A DNA stretch of 64,000 nt from assembly GCA_018401375.1 (NCBI GenBank), contig JAGYKR010000011.1, positions 1 through 64,000 on the forward strand. Reading direction: 5' to 3'. This DNA is from Ilumatobacteraceae bacterium. GTDB lineage: Bacteria > Actinomycetota > Acidimicrobiia > Acidimicrobiales > Ilumatobacteraceae. The first letter of the stretch is position 1. Each line of letters opens with the position of its first letter. The notes beneath the pieces are model-generated. The model saw only the letters and a program-made list of their open reading frames with translations. It had not been told where the DNA came from and did no database searches. This document shows, one piece after another, positions 55,359 through 63,378 of this stretch. A program made the translations under genes and the position numbers.

Positions 55359-55846
55359 TGCCCAAGGTTCCTGGATTGATCAAAGGCTTAGGTGTCACCC
55401 TTGGCACCTTGGCCCGGACCGCCAAAGATGGCGCCAATACCGTGCAATATCCGCATGAGAAAGAAGCCCCGCCGTTGCGCGCTCGGGGCGTGATTGCTCT
55501 GCGCGAAGATAACTGCACCGCCTGCATGCTGTGCGCTAGGTCATGCCCGGACTGGTGCATTTACATCGAAGGTCACAAGCAACTCGCCCCGCCTCGGCGG
55601 GCTGGGGGCAAGCCCCGTCAGGTCAACCACCTCGATCGTTTCGACATCGACTATGCGTTGTGCATGTACTGCGGCATTTGTGTAGAGGTGTGCCCCTTTG
55701 ACGCGCTGTTTTGGAGCCCGGAGTATGAGTACGCCGAGCCCCGCATCGCAGATTTACTCCATGACAAAGAGCGCCTTGGTGAGTGGATGGAGACCGTGCC
55801 CGAACCCCTCGAACTCGAGGCCGGCGCAGAGAAGAAGAAGAAATGA
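55358..55846 (+). CDS. nuoI: NADH-quinone oxidoreductase subunit I (operon 2)
   Basis: A 162-residue subunit of normal length with both cluster motifs, CTACMLCARSCPDWCI and CMYCGICVEVCPFDAL. With no NuoEFG in this operon, this subunit would be the point where electrons enter, from operon 1 NuoEFG, a ferredoxin or another donor. The C-terminus is Lys-rich (EKKKK). Confidence 0.93.
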   Translation: MPKVPGLIKGLGVTLGTLARTAKDGANTVQYPHEKEAPPLRARGVIALREDNCTACMLCARSCPDWCIYIEGHKQLAPPRRAGGKPRQVNHLDRFDIDYALCMYCGICVEVCPFDALFWSPEYEYAEPRIADLLHDKERLGEWMETVPEPLELEAGAEKKKK

Positions 55847-56382
55847 CGACGTCCATCACCGGTGCGATGCTGCTGGCTGCAGACGGCATCAATATTGCGA
55901 TGAATGTCGGGTTCGGCATCATCGCCGCAATCATGGTGTTTGCCGCCCTCAGTGTTGTCACCACTCGCAATGTGGTCCACGGTGCTTTGTGGCTAGTGGT
56001 GGTGCTCGGCGGCGTGGCCGCCCAATATCTGCTGGCTGGAGCCGAATTCGTGGCGATCTCTCAGGTGCTCGTCTACATCGGTGCTGTGATGGTGCTGTTC
56101 TTGTTCGGCATCATGTTGACACGGGCCAAGATTGGCGCTGACACCGACCTCAACAACTCCTCGTGGGGTCTCGGGATACCGGTGGCGCTGCTGATGCTCG
56201 GTGTGTTGGTGTGGGCGGTGATCGATGCCTTCGGCGACACGGTGATCACCGATCGGGGTCCGACGCCCACCGTGGAGATCTCCGACGCTTTCCTCGGACC
56301 GTACCTGCTGCCGTTCTTGGCTATCTCGTTCGTTTTGTTGGCTGCGGCAGTGGGTGCGATCGTTATCGCACGGAAGGACTGA
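55843..56382 (+). CDS. nuoJ: NADH-quinone oxidoreductase subunit J (operon 2)
   Basis: A 179-residue membrane subunit with five helices: RNVVHGALWLVVVLGGVAA and QVLVYIGAVMVLFLFGIML. The ATG at 55843 overlaps nuoI by 4 nt. Confidence 0.92.
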   Translation: MTTSITGAMLLAADGINIAMNVGFGIIAAIMVFAALSVVTTRNVVHGALWLVVVLGGVAAQYLLAGAEFVAISQVLVYIGAVMVLFLFGIMLTRAKIGADTDLNNSSWGLGIPVALLMLGVLVWAVIDAFGDTVITDRGPTPTVEISDAFLGPYLLPFLAISFVLLAAAVGAIVIARKD

Positions 56383-56389
56383 CTCACTC

Positions 56390-56689
56390 ATGTTGGCAGT
56401 CAATTTTCTGATCCTTGCTGCGGTGCTGTTCTCGATCGGTGTGTTCGGCGTGATCGCTCGTCGTAACGCAGTGATGGTGTTGATGTCGGTGGAACTGGTC
56501 TTGAACTCGGTGATGTTAAATCTGGTGGCGTTCTCCCAGATCACTGACTCCATCGATGGGCAGTTGTTCGCTTTGTTCGTGATCGCGATCGCGGCCGCTG
56601 AGGTGGGCGTCGGTCTGGCGATGGTGCTGATGGTGTACCGCAACCGCCGGTCGATCGCACTGGATGAGTTGTCGGAAATGAAGGGCTGA
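56390..56689 (+). CDS. nuoK: NADH-quinone oxidoreductase subunit K (operon 2)
   Basis: 99 residues and three helices. Membrane Glu residues are in MSVELVLNSVML and IAAAEVGVGLAMVL. The ATG at 56390 is 7 bp after nuoJ, and 2 bp separate it from nuoL. Confidence 0.93.
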   Translation: MLAVNFLILAAVLFSIGVFGVIARRNAVMVLMSVELVLNSVMLNLVAFSQITDSIDGQLFALFVIAIAAAEVGVGLAMVLMVYRNRRSIALDELSEMKG

Positions 56690-56691
56690 TT

Positions 56692-59031
56692 ATGGGCGTC
56701 AACACCATCCCCTCAGGCTGGTTCCTCGAGAACGCCTGGCTGATTGCGCTGATCCCCGCCATCGGTTTCGCTGCGATTATCGCCTTCGGCAAGAAGTTGC
56801 CGATGAAAGGCAGCGAGATCGGACTGGCCTCAATCACCGCCTCGCTCGTGATCTCGGTGGGTGCCGCAGTGCAGTGGATCCAACGCACCAACTTCGTGGA
56901 CGAGACCACCGAAGGTTATGTGGAGCCGGTCATCAAGACCTGGACCTGGTGGCAAAGTGGGGGCGTGGAGTTTGGCCTCGGCCAACACATTGACGGCCTT
57001 GCCGTTTTGTTGTTGCTGCTGGTGGCTTTCATCTCGCTCTTGGTGCAGATCTTCTCCCTTGAGTATCTGCGCGGAGATCGTCGCTACACCCACTTCTTCG
57101 CTGCGTTGACGCTGTTCTCCTCGGGCATGTTGGTGATGGTGCTGGCCGAAAACATGGTGCAGATCATCTTGGGCTGGGAGCTCATGGGTCTGTGCTCATT
57201 CCTTTTGATCGGTCACTGGTGGGAGGACGGAGCCAACAGCCGAGCCGCCCTCAAAGCCTTCTTCACCGTGCGGGTGGGTGACGTCGGTCTGCTCGTCGGT
57301 ACGGCGATCGTCTTTTTTGGTGCCCATCAGTGGGCAGTGGACAATCTCGATTCCCACGGGTTCAGTGTTCAGGCCATCTCGGCGTGGGCTCTGTCAGGGG
57401 ACGCCTCTTCTTCAGCGCTGCTGTGGGGTTCGGTGGCCTTGTTCATCGCCGCGATCGGCAAGTCCGGTCAGTTCCCACTTCATACGTGGCTCCCCGATGC
57501 GATGGCCGGACCCACGCCGGTGTCCTCGCTGTTGCACTCCTCCACGATGGTGGTGGCCGGTGTGTTCTTGGTGGCTCGCCTTTACCCGCTGTTTTGGGAA
57601 GGCTTGTCCATCGGACCGGGTGCGATCAATCTGATTGCGATCATCGGCGTGATCACGCTGATCGTCGCCGCGCTCTTGGCCTTCGTGCAGAACGACATCA
57701 AAAAGGTGCTCGCGTACTCCACGGTCTCACAGCTCGGTTACATGATGCTCGGTCTCGGCACCGGCGCCTGGTTGCCGGCCGTCTTCCACATCTTCACCCA
57801 CGCCTTCTTTAAGTGCGCCCTGTTCTTGTGTGCGGGCTCGGTCAGTCATTCCGGCTCACACCACAGCTTTGACATGAAGAAGGACATGGGCGGTTTGGCT
57901 CGCAAGATGCCGATCACGGCCGGTACGTGGATCATTTCCACCTTGGCCTTGGCGGGAATCTTCCCGCTGTCAGGTTTCTTCTCCAAAGACGAGATCATCG
58001 CCAACGTTGGGTACAACGGCTACAACCTGTTCATGTGGTTGGCGTTCCTTGGAGCGTTCATGACGGCGGCCTACATGGCGCGAGCTACCTACTTGACCTT
58101 CTTCGGGACGCCGCGTGGGGCAGCCGCTGGCGAACATCATGACGAGCATCACGGCGATGATGCACACGGAGATGACGCACACGGTGATGACGCACACGGT
58201 GATGATGCACACGCCGATGCTCACGCAGAGCATCACGGTTCGCACGGCCCTCACGAATCCGGCCCGCTGATCTTGGTCCCGATTGTGGTGCTGACCTTCT
58301 TGGCGTCGATCGCAGGTTTCACCAACGCAGTGCCCTTTGGTGAAAACTTTGAAATCTTGAAGCGTTATGTGGAACCCCGCGCTGAGGTGGTTGCGATCGA
58401 GGACACTCGTTTGACAATCGCCGGTGGGCCCGGTCAATCCGTGGGATCTCTCGCACCCCAGGCAAAATATGACGATGCCTGCGGCTTTGCAGCTCCTCCG
58501 GAGGGAACGGTGTGCTTGTTCCCGGCCGTCTCCCACGCCCCATTTAAATGGAGCAAAGGTTTCTTGGCCCTCGGCATTGTGGGAGCGGGACTGGTGTCAT
58601 CGTGGTTGTTCTCAGTGGCTTTGTACACCCGCCGCGACCGCCGACTCGTGGGTCTCACAGAGCGATTCGCACCGGCGCGCTGGGGATACCAGTTCCTGTG
58701 GAACAAGTACTACCTCGATCACCTTTATGAAAAGGTGATCGTCCGGGCCGTGGCCTACCCGATTGCAGCGTCTGCCTACTGGTTTAACCAGAAGGTGCTG
58801 GATCGGATTGTGGACACCGCCGGGACCAGCACCCGCCAAGCGGGAGAGTTCGTATACCGCAACATCGATCAGACCTTGGTGGATGGAGCGGTCAATGCAT
58901 CGGGGTTCGTGGCCTCAGAAACCGGTCACGCACTCCAGCCTGTCCAATCGGGCAAGGTGAACCAGTACGGCGCGCTGCTTTTCGGTGCCGCTGCCGTGGC
59001 CGCAATCGTCCTTGTCATCATCAACGTGTAA
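56692..59031 (+). CDS. nuoL: NADH-quinone oxidoreductase subunit L (operon 2) with His/Asp-rich insertion
   Basis: A 779-residue antiporter-like subunit, 137 residues longer than the operon 1 copy. The core is normal: ILGWELMGLCSFLLIGHWW (Glu) and IGKSGQFPLHTWLPDAMAGP (Lys, His). Between two helices, at residues ~480-522, is a loop made of repeated GDDAH and flanking EHHDEHH / AEHHGSHGPHE, a likely metal-binding or proton-buffering segment. A second insertion (~545-620, holding a Cys pair DDACGFA and GTVCLFP) precedes the last helices. Confidence 0.93.
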   Translation: MGVNTIPSGWFLENAWLIALIPAIGFAAIIAFGKKLPMKGSEIGLASITASLVISVGAAVQWIQRTNFVDETTEGYVEPVIKTWTWWQSGGVEFGLGQHIDGLAVLLLLLVAFISLLVQIFSLEYLRGDRRYTHFFAALTLFSSGMLVMVLAENMVQIILGWELMGLCSFLLIGHWWEDGANSRAALKAFFTVRVGDVGLLVGTAIVFFGAHQWAVDNLDSHGFSVQAISAWALSGDASSSALLWGSVALFIAAIGKSGQFPLHTWLPDAMAGPTPVSSLLHSSTMVVAGVFLVARLYPLFWEGLSIGPGAINLIAIIGVITLIVAALLAFVQNDIKKVLAYSTVSQLGYMMLGLGTGAWLPAVFHIFTHAFFKCALFLCAGSVSHSGSHHSFDMKKDMGGLARKMPITAGTWIISTLALAGIFPLSGFFSKDEIIANVGYNGYNLFMWLAFLGAFMTAAYMARATYLTFFGTPRGAAAGEHHDEHHGDDAHGDDAHGDDAHGDDAHADAHAEHHGSHGPHESGPLILVPIVVLTFLASIAGFTNAVPFGENFEILKRYVEPRAEVVAIEDTRLTIAGGPGQSVGSLAPQAKYDDACGFAAPPEGTVCLFPAVSHAPFKWSKGFLALGIVGAGLVSSWLFSVALYTRRDRRLVGLTERFAPARWGYQFLWNKYYLDHLYEKVIVRAVAYPIAASAYWFNQKVLDRIVDTAGTSTRQAGEFVYRNIDQTLVDGAVNASGFVASETGHALQPVQSGKVNQYGALLFGAAAVAAIVLVIINV
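58150..58224 (+). repeat. 15-bp tandem repeat coding the GDDAH loop in nuoL (operon 2)
   Basis: Four near-identical 15-bp units (CACGGnGATGAnGCA) start at 58150, 58165, 58180 and 58195, then a decayed fifth. Each codes His-Gly-Asp-Asp-Ala. Differences lie at synonymous third positions, which points to expansion followed by some drift. The repeat is in frame and may vary in copy number between strains. Confidence 0.85.
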
Positions 59032-59053
59032 CGAATCGCGCAGGGGAAACTTT

Positions 59054-60649
59054 ATGGAAATCATGACGAACGACAACTGGCTGTTGACGGTCGGTACGTT
59101 CCTGCCTTTGGTAGGCGTGCTGGTGATGCTGTTCATCCCAAAGGCGGAGGAGCAGCTTCTAAAGACCGTCGCAGTGATCACTGCGGGTGCCACCTTGGCT
59201 GTGGGCATCTTGACCCTGTTCCGGTTTGATTACGGACAAGCCGAGAAGCTTCAGTTCTTTGTGGACGTCACATGGATTGAGGTGATCCGCTCCAACTACA
59301 CGATCGGCCTCGATGGAATCAGCCTGCCGCTGTACTTCTTGTCGATGGTGGTCACCTTCCTCGTGATCATCTACACCTGGGACAACATGCCCGATGCGGG
59401 GAACCCGAAGAGTTTCTTGATCCTGATGCTGGTGCTGCAGGTTGGCATGGCCGGCACCTTCGTCGCTCAGGACCTGATCTTGTTCTTCGTGTTCTTTGAA
59501 GTGGTGCTGTTGCCGATGTACTTCATGATCGGCGTGTGGGGCGGCGAGCATCGCCAGTACGCCTCGCTTAAGTTCTTCTTGTACACGATGTTTGGATCGG
59601 CCTTCATGCTGGTGGCCTTCCTTGCGTTGTTCTTCCAGACCGGGGCAGAGAGCTTCAGCTTCATGCATCTGGTTTCGGCCGGTGGCCTGATCTCCAATGA
59701 GGTTCAGGTCTGGATCTTTGCGGGCATGTTCTTGGGCTTCGCCGTCAAGGTGCCGATGTTCCCGTTCCACACCTGGCTCCCCGACGCCCATACTCAGGCC
59801 CCGACCCAGGGGTCAGTGATCTTGGCGGCGATCCTGCTGAAGCTGGGCACCTACGGATTCGTCCGGATTGCGATTCCCATGCTGCCCGAAGGTGCAAGGG
59901 CCTGGGCTCCAGTGATCGCGATCCTGGCGGTGATCGGCATTATCTACGGTGCACTTGGCTGTTTGGCCCAGACCGATATGAAGCGTCTCATCGCATTCAG
60001 TTCGGTGGCTCACATGGGCTTTGTGATGCTCGGTATCTCCACCTTGACCACACTCGGTATCAATGCTGCGTTGTTTGGCATGGTGGCCCACGGTCTGATC
60101 ACCGGCATGTTGTTCTTTGTGGCCGGATCGGTCAAGCACCGCTATCACACCTTGGAGATCAGTCGTCTCTCGGGCATGTTGAAGCAGATGCCTCGGATGG
60201 GTTGGATCCTCGGTTTCGCAGCTATGGCCTCGCTCGGTCTGCCAGGTCTGGCCGGATTCTGGGGCGAGTTCCCCGCGATTCTTGCGGCCTATAGCCCAGG
60301 CTTCGGCTTGAACGTGACGCTGTTTCGGACCCTGATGGTCATCGCTGCTGTCGGAACGGTGCTTGCGGCGGCGTACTTGTTGTGGCTGTATCAGCGCACA
60401 GCCTTCGGTGAGCCTTCACCGGAGTTCTCCGGTCAGACCCCGCATCCGGTGGGAGCCGGTGTGAACGCCGATCATCACGCCGATCATCATGACGAGATCC
60501 GCGACGTGACCCCGATCGAGTGGATCGCTTGGACCCCGTTCCTCGTGGCGATCGTCGTCTTTGGTGTGTACCCGCAGTTGATGTTTGGAGTCATGGATCC
60601 TGCCGTCAGCGAGCTCGTGGCTCGCCTCGGGGAGAGCCTGAACCCGTGA
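59054..60649 (+). CDS. nuoM: NADH-quinone oxidoreductase subunit M (operon 2)
   Basis: A 531-residue antiporter-like subunit. Key motifs are FFEVVLLPMYFMIGVWGG (Glu) and VKVPMFPFHTWLPDAHTQAP (Lys). A short loop near residue 470, VNADHHADHHDEIRD, is again His/Asp-rich, like the bigger loop in this operon's NuoL. The ATG at 59054 follows CAGGGGAAAC. Confidence 0.94.
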   Translation: MEIMTNDNWLLTVGTFLPLVGVLVMLFIPKAEEQLLKTVAVITAGATLAVGILTLFRFDYGQAEKLQFFVDVTWIEVIRSNYTIGLDGISLPLYFLSMVVTFLVIIYTWDNMPDAGNPKSFLILMLVLQVGMAGTFVAQDLILFFVFFEVVLLPMYFMIGVWGGEHRQYASLKFFLYTMFGSAFMLVAFLALFFQTGAESFSFMHLVSAGGLISNEVQVWIFAGMFLGFAVKVPMFPFHTWLPDAHTQAPTQGSVILAAILLKLGTYGFVRIAIPMLPEGARAWAPVIAILAVIGIIYGALGCLAQTDMKRLIAFSSVAHMGFVMLGISTLTTLGINAALFGMVAHGLITGMLFFVAGSVKHRYHTLEISRLSGMLKQMPRMGWILGFAAMASLGLPGLAGFWGEFPAILAAYSPGFGLNVTLFRTLMVIAAVGTVLAAAYLLWLYQRTAFGEPSPEFSGQTPHPVGAGVNADHHADHHDEIRDVTPIEWIAWTPFLVAIVVFGVYPQLMFGVMDPAVSELVARLGESLNP

Positions 60650-62187
60650 ATCTCGCCATGATTTTTGCTGGAAGCCAGTCGGTGATCGCCCAGATCAATC
60701 AATGGGTCGCGCCAACGATTGACTGGCATGCGCTTGCCCCCGAATTGGTGCTCATAGTTGGCATCAACTTGGTGTTGTTCATTGACTTGTCGCTCGGTGC
60801 GGCAAAGAAATGGGCGATGGCCACCTTGACCGGCCTCGTGTTCCTCGCAGCGTTCATTCCGGTGGTGACTCTGGCGGTGATCGGTGACGCGTCCCGGGAG
60901 ATGTTCGATGGCCGCTATGTGGTGGATGGCTACTCGCTGATCTTGAAGGCGATCTTCTTGTTAGCCGCCTACGTGCTCGTGTTAATGAGTCAGAACGAGC
61001 TCGAGGAGGGCGGCTACTACCAAGGCGAGTTCTACGTGCTGATGATGTGCAGTGTGCTCGGCATGGTGATGATGACGTCGGCTCGAGACCTGATCGCAAT
61101 CTTCGTGGCCTTGGAGTTGTTGTCGATCCCGGCCTACATGATGGCCGCTTGGCGTAAGCGTGACTCTCGGTCTAATGAGGCGGGGGTCAAGTACTACCTG
61201 CTTGGTGTATTCGCCTCGGCAGTGCTGTTGTACGGGATGAGCTTCCTGTACGGCACCACCGGATCCACAAAGCTCACCGATATCGGGGCCAGCCTCGTCG
61301 ACGGCGATTTGCTGGGCCTGCAGGTACTCGCTGTGGTGTTCGTACTCGGTGGTCTCGCTTTCAAGATTTCTGCAGTGCCGTTCCACTCCTGGGCTCCAGA
61401 TACCTATGAGGGCGCCCCCACCCCGGTCACGGCCTTTTTGTCGGTGGCCTCCAAGGCCGCTGGTTTCGTGGCGTTGATGTCGATCGTGATGTTGGCCCTC
61501 GCCCCAGCTAACTCGGTGGTCCGCCCGATGCTGTGGGTGCTCGCTGCGCTGACGATGACCGTTGGCAATGTGATGGCGTTGCGCCAAACAAACATCGTGC
61601 GCATGCTCGCCTACTCAAGTGTTAGCCAAGGCGGCTTCATCTTGATGCCATTGGTCGTGATCGGAACCGGCAACGCGGGCGATTCCGTGCTGCGAGCCGT
61701 GATCGTGTATCTGTTGATCTACGCCTTTATGAACCTCGGCGCCTTCTCCATCGTGATTGCAGTCGCTCGACGCACCCGCAGTGGAGAGATCACCTCTTTT
61801 GGCGGTCTATTTGGATACGCACCTGGCCTCGCCGTGTTGATGACTATCTTCATGGCGTCCTTGGCCGGTATCCCGCCGCTCGGTGGATGGATCGCCAAGT
61901 TCAACGTCTTTAAGACCGTGCTCGACGCTGGAGACACAGCGGCCTACGTGTTGGCGCTGATCGGTGCCGTGAACACGGTGATCGCAGCGGCCTACTACAT
62001 GCGAGTCCTGCGGCAGGTCTGGATGGCACCGGCCCCTGATGGTGACGTGTCGCCGATCAAGGTGCCTTCGTCGATTCAGGCTGCGCTTGCGATTACCGCT
62101 GTCGGCACAGTCCTGCTCGGCGTACTTCCCGGTTTGGTGCTGCGCTTTGGCGACATCACTGATCTGACTGGCGCGCTGGCGCGCTGA
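60646..62187 (+). CDS. nuoN: NADH-quinone oxidoreductase subunit N (operon 2)
   Basis: A 513-residue antiporter-like subunit. It has FVALELLSIPAYMMAAW and FKISAVPFHSWAPDTYEGAP. The GTG at 60646 (GTGA overlap with nuoM) is the best start, with ATG 60658 as an alternative; the longer open frame is nuoM shadow. A GC-rich hairpin spans its stop codon. Confidence 0.93.
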   Translation: MNLAMIFAGSQSVIAQINQWVAPTIDWHALAPELVLIVGINLVLFIDLSLGAAKKWAMATLTGLVFLAAFIPVVTLAVIGDASREMFDGRYVVDGYSLILKAIFLLAAYVLVLMSQNELEEGGYYQGEFYVLMMCSVLGMVMMTSARDLIAIFVALELLSIPAYMMAAWRKRDSRSNEAGVKYYLLGVFASAVLLYGMSFLYGTTGSTKLTDIGASLVDGDLLGLQVLAVVFVLGGLAFKISAVPFHSWAPDTYEGAPTPVTAFLSVASKAAGFVALMSIVMLALAPANSVVRPMLWVLAALTMTVGNVMALRQTNIVRMLAYSSVSQGGFILMPLVVIGTGNAGDSVLRAVIVYLLIYAFMNLGAFSIVIAVARRTRSGEITSFGGLFGYAPGLAVLMTIFMASLAGIPPLGGWIAKFNVFKTVLDAGDTAAYVLALIGAVNTVIAAAYYMRVLRQVWMAPAPDGDVSPIKVPSSIQAALAITAVGTVLLGVLPGLVLRFGDITDLTGALAR

Positions 62188-62197
62188 CCGGCGCGCC
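62178..62197 (+). terminator. GC-rich hairpin at the end of nuo operon 2
   Basis: GGCGCGC (62178-62184) pairs with GCGCGCC (62191-62197) around a 6-base loop. The nuoN TGA lies at the start of the loop. A further GGCGCGC-like unit lies just upstream. No U-tract follows, so it could be a weak terminator, an mRNA-end stabiliser or chance in GC-rich DNA. Confidence 0.4.
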
Positions 62198-62231
62198 TTA
62201 CCTCATTAAGATCTGATCCGGCGAGACTGGC

Positions 62232-63335
62232 GTGGCCACCCAACCTGGTCCGGCCACACCGGAGATCCTTTCGGCGATCTTGGCGAACGCTCCGATCAGC
62301 GACAGCGGTGAGATTGGCGTCGGGGCGATCGGATTTGACGAGTTCATGGAGATCGCGCTCTACGGGACCCACGGCTTCTACACCGCCGAACACGATGCGA
62401 GTGAATCTGGCGGTTCGGGTGGGCGTGCGGGTCGCCGGGGTGGAGACTTTTTAACCTCCCCAGAGGTCGGGCCACTCTTCGGAGCGGTCATCGCCCGGTT
62501 CCTCGACGCCGAATGGCGTCGCCTCGGCGCACCTGAAAGTTTCATGGTTGTGGATGCAGGCGCCGGACCCGGGACCTTGCTCCGATCGATCCTCGCAGCC
62601 AAGCCCGAGTGCATGGCCTCCACCCGGTGGGTCGGGGTAGAGATCTCCGAGCGCCAGCGTGCCCGTCATCCCAGCGAGGTGGAATCGCTTGCGGAGATGC
62701 CCGATGGCCCGTTCGTCGGTGTGATCCTGGCCAACGAACTGCTCGACAATTTGCCGATCCGCTTAGCCGTGTTCGATCAGGGGTGGCGTGAGGCCTTCGT
62801 CACCGGTGATGCGCACACCGGCGGATGCATGGAAATTTTGAGTGCACCGTTTGATCCGTCGCCTGCGGGTTTGCCTGTCCAGGCCCGTCATGGCGCGAGA
62901 GCCCCGATTCAAACCACCGCAGCGCAGTGGGTGACAAAGGCCCGCAGTCTTTTGTCGGCTGGACGGGTAGTGATTTTTGACTACGCATCCGCCTCCACTG
63001 CAGCGATGGTGGAACGGCCTTTCAGGGAGTGGCTGAGGACCTATAAGGATCACGAGCGGGGCCAGCATCCGCTGCAGATGCCCGGTAGCCAAGACATCAC
63101 CTGTGAGGTTGCGTTGGACCAACTGCCGGCCTCTGACGCGGTCCGGACCCAACAGCAGTGGCTCGAGTTGTGGGGGATCGAAGAACTCGTGGAGCAGGGC
63201 CGTCAGATCTGGACAGAGCGCGCCGCTCAGCCCGACCTTTTGGCGATCACGATGCGCAGCCGTATCACTGAAGCCGAGGCTCTCTGCGATCCGTCTGGTC
63301 TTGGGGCGTTCATCGTGGCCGAATGGATGATCTAA
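62232..63335 (+). CDS. MidA/NDUFAF7-family protein arginine methyltransferase
   Basis: A 367-residue SAM-dependent methyltransferase of the COG1565/DUF185 family. It has FMEIALYGTHGFYTAEHD and GDFLTSPEVGPLFGAVIARF at the N-terminus, a SAM loop VVDAGAGPGTLLRSIL, and VILANELLDNLPIRLAVFD. Human NDUFAF7 in this family dimethylates Arg85 of NDUFS2 (NuoD homologue) during complex I assembly. It starts 44 bp after nuoN of operon 2, whose NuoD has Arg at the matching site. The start is GTG at 62232. A complex I assembly role is inferred from family plus place. Confidence 0.85.
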   Translation: MATQPGPATPEILSAILANAPISDSGEIGVGAIGFDEFMEIALYGTHGFYTAEHDASESGGSGGRAGRRGGDFLTSPEVGPLFGAVIARFLDAEWRRLGAPESFMVVDAGAGPGTLLRSILAAKPECMASTRWVGVEISERQRARHPSEVESLAEMPDGPFVGVILANELLDNLPIRLAVFDQGWREAFVTGDAHTGGCMEILSAPFDPSPAGLPVQARHGARAPIQTTAAQWVTKARSLLSAGRVVIFDYASASTAAMVERPFREWLRTYKDHERGQHPLQMPGSQDITCEVALDQLPASDAVRTQQQWLELWGIEELVEQGRQIWTERAAQPDLLAITMRSRITEAEALCDPSGLGAFIVAEWMI

Positions 63336-63352
63336 GGCCGAATGGATGATCT
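63317..63352 (+). repeat. Tandem 19-bp duplication at the 3' end of the methyltransferase gene
   Basis: GGCCGAATGGATGATCT occurs at 63317-63333 and again at 63336-63352, with a third partial copy (GAATGGATGGTCTC) at 63355-63368. The first copy contains the last codons and, with the next bases, the TAA stop. It looks like a recent slippage duplication. Confidence 0.8.
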
Positions 63353-63378
63353 GGGAATGGATGGTCTCAGGCCAGTCA

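Noticed and set aside
51491-62187. Operon 2 as an Mrp antiporter or membrane-bound hydrogenase
   Set aside because: NuoD lacks the paired CxxC nickel ligands of hydrogenases, and the gene set A-B-C-D-H-I-J-K-L-M-N is that of complex I.
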